Assembly (NCBI GenBank): GCA_011369445.1
Contig: DRQF01000281.1
Span: forward strand, 1 to 32,842
Direction: 5' to 3'
DNA from: Planctomycetota bacterium
GTDB lineage: Bacteria; Planctomycetota; GCA-002687715; DRQF01
DNA: 32,842 nucleotides
Position 1 is the stretch's first letter. Each line of letters opens with the position of its first letter. Below are positions 32,201 to 32,842 of the stretch, one piece after another. The position numbers and the translations under genes are program-made. The notes under the pieces were generated by a model that was not told where the DNA came from, searched no databases, and saw only the letters and a list, made by a program, of their open reading frames with translations.

Positions 32201-32842
32201 ACAGAACGAGCATGAGCCGGCGGGTTCGCGAAGAGAACAAGGAGCAGATTTACACGTATCGCGGCCGCAAGCAGAATCTGCACGAAAGCTACCGTTATCT
32301 CTACGTGACGGATCGCTACGAGGGATTGATTCTCGTGGACGTGGACTGTCTCACCGATGGGGATCCGCAGAACAACTTCATCGAGCGGGTCGTGACCTTC
32401 AATCCGGGCGGAGCCCTCGACGGAGCCGAGAACCTTGCGGTCGCCGGGACCACGGTTTACGTCTGCTGCAAGAAGGGTTTGGTCGCCGTCGATATCAGCG
32501 ATCCGCTGGAACCGCGCATCATGGCGGAAGTGTCGGCGCCTCTCATTGTCAACCCCCGCTCCGTGGCCGTCCAGTTCCGTTACGCATTCGTGTGCGACGA
32601 CGACGGGGTGAAGGTGGTGGACATCACGTTCCCCGAGCGGATGCACCTGGTCCAGGGAGCTGCGGTTTCGATTCCAGATGCGCGAGACATCTACGTCGCC
32701 AAGACCTACGGCTATGTGTCCGCCGGAGCCCAGGGACTCGTGATCCTCGATCTCGAGCGTCCGGAATCGCCGCGAATTCAGCAGATCTGGAATGCGGGAG
32801 GGGCCCTCAACGACTTGAACCAGGTCAAGATTGCGATGACCA
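29263..32842 (+). CDS. Decaheme c-type cytochrome lipoprotein with LVIVD beta-propeller, truncated by window edge
   Basis: The frame runs to the window edge (1193 codons, no stop). The N-terminus has a hydrophobic segment ending WFFAVGC (C34), a probable lipoprotein signal. Ten CxxCH heme-attachment motifs are present, all in frame, with first Cys at residues 80, 99, 162, 344, 403, 564, 591, 709, 720 and 826: CISCH, CVDCH, CAPCH, CTACH, CMVCH, CVDCH, CQDCH, CYACH, CFGCH, CDDCH. From about residue 920 the protein changes to repeated YLYVTDRYEGLILVDV, VYVCCKKGLVAVDISDPLEP and GYVSAGAQGLVILDLERPESP blocks, typical of LVIVD beta-propellers. It is probably a surface or periplasmic electron carrier working with the upstream beta-barrel. 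GAGGA 6 nt before the ATG supports the start. The acceptor is unknown and the C-terminus is missing. Confidence 0.9.
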   Translation, partial: MAIETNSPAYSKAARITFISSLLCCAVWFFAVGCADHRPPFSEWQSAEKGVIAHGDERFDTAAYELEGGAQLAADRSSGCISCHKGVEEPHGGNVRISCVDCHGGNGKALTVEEGHPKASFPDRWPKGGANPERSYTLTMKENWDWIRFVNPGDLRVARTTCAPCHENHTLNVSKSVMTTASHFWAVAGYANGIVSEKRAFLGESYSPEGRLQRVNHLVRTEDGGWRAPTPEEIEANSFSFGLLLPLPRWEIMQPGNVFRVFEQGSRLGGPALGFNGAPIPLVGVPDKLEDAGRPNNRLSDRGLGTLNRVDLPVLNIHKTRLNDPYLSFFGTNDQPGDYRGSGCTACHMVYANDRSPTHSGKYARFGNRGLTRPDNPDPTIPKDQRGHPLEHKLTSAIPSSQCMVCHHHQPNSFVNSYYGFTMWTYDADAELLFPRKKRDLSHEEFVQQLLRNPEEAALKGKWGDRDFLDDSAVTVNPKAKHTQFADYHSHGWMFRAAFKMDRKGNLLDKDGKVIPYDDPDKFKGVYPLEGITGRDADFFKPASEHVRRAVHLKDIHAEKGMHCVDCHFTYDAHNDGNVYSEYQAAVEIRCQDCHGTVTKKATLGPATGPAASSPGHFSLAPERLADLRTPWGEPVFYREKKKIFQRSMVEENRKWEVSQVKDSVTPGNPHYNPKAAYAKTIRKDNRTWGQLDSMRAVDLAHQDSKMECYACHTSWVTACFGCHLPQRANMKTPSNHFEGDILRNFATYNPQVVRDAEFLLGVSGNVKGNTIAPVRSSSAVLISSEDGQRRRIYGAIPTMGANGMSSQLFNTHFPHTVRKTETRTCDDCHISEANDNNAWLAQVMLLGTNQVGYMGPNCWVGAGEDGVYAVRTAEWVEPQAVKGSKLHSLAYPEKYKKFVDGGRILHEFEEHPGHVRSLQLRGEYLYTAGGEKGVVVYDVANVFNKDFSEKIVTAPVSPLGQDIHVPTAFATAVALSINNRTSMSRRVREENKEQIYTYRGRKQNLHESYRYLYVTDRYEGLILVDVDCLTDGDPQNNFIERVVTFNPGGALDGAENLAVAGTTVYVCCKKGLVAVDISDPLEPRIMAEVSAPLIVNPRSVAVQFRYAFVCDDDGVKVVDITFPERMHLVQGAAVSIPDARDIYVAKTYGYVSAGAQGLVILDLERPESPRIQQIWNAGGALNDLNQVKIAMT

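Noticed and set aside
1..32842. CRISPR arrays, tRNA or rRNA genes, insertion sequences or phage genes
   Set aside because: I saw no regularly spaced repeats, no cloverleaf or rRNA signatures, and no transposase, integrase or phage structural motifs in the read proteins.

Overview
The window is GC-rich, almost fully coding DNA with no RNA genes, insertion sequences, phage genes or CRISPR arrays that I can see. It encodes signal peptides, lipoproteins, an outer-membrane beta-barrel and a multiheme cytochrome, so the host is a diderm (Gram-negative type) bacterium. Large sulfatase-fold proteins carrying HEAT-like repeats, FHA proteins and many secreted proteins of unknown function suggest an environmental lineage such as Planctomycetota or a neighbour. 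That placement is inference; no marker gene here fixes it.

Layout. (1) 1-4089: a truncated membrane protein, a DUF255/YyaL thioredoxin-fold protein that appears to start at CTG, and an overlapping GT-C-type membrane glycosyltransferase-like protein. (2) 4083-13287: a secreted BsuPI-like protein with a clear intrinsic terminator, a kelch-like lipoprotein, and two large alkaline-phosphatase/sulfatase-superfamily proteins with helical-repeat C-termini facing each other tail to tail. One is membrane-anchored and keeps the metal ligands; the other is secreted and has lost key active-site residues. (3) 13349-15568: mazG and a repeat-rich exported protein.

(4) 15625-19945 is the most unusual part: a tightly coupled minus-strand operon for E1-alpha and E1-beta of a 2-oxoacid dehydrogenase, then a 527-residue E2-like protein in which the lipoyl and E1/E3-binding domains are fused to a left-handed beta-helix (hexapeptide) acyltransferase instead of the normal E2 catalytic domain, then a polysaccharide-deacetylase-like protein. 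There is no E3 and no classical E2 in the window. The inferred logic is that a 2-oxoacid is decarboxylated onto a lipoyl arm and the acyl group is passed to a sugar or similar acceptor, perhaps one exposed by the deacetylase-like partner.

(5) 20092-25155: a LolA-like exported protein, a helical-repeat protein, an RNHCP zinc-ribbon protein, a queuosine-precursor (VUT/YhhQ) transporter, and a membrane-anchored double-FHA protein whose linker carries six similar Thr motifs. (6) 25174-32842: a lipoprotein with two GlcG/HbpS-like heme-binding-type domains, divergent from a two-gene operon for an outer-membrane beta-barrel and a decaheme c-type cytochrome lipoprotein with a C-terminal LVIVD-type beta-propeller, cut by the window edge. 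This resembles an extracellular electron-transfer locus. A palindrome and a repeat of its half-site lie in the divergent promoter region.

A cross-cutting pattern is that several transcription-unit-leading genes without a Shine-Dalgarno have a -10-like hexamer ending 5-8 nt before the start codon, hinting at leaderless mRNAs. Genes inside operons mostly have good Shine-Dalgarno sites or overlapping stop/start codons.
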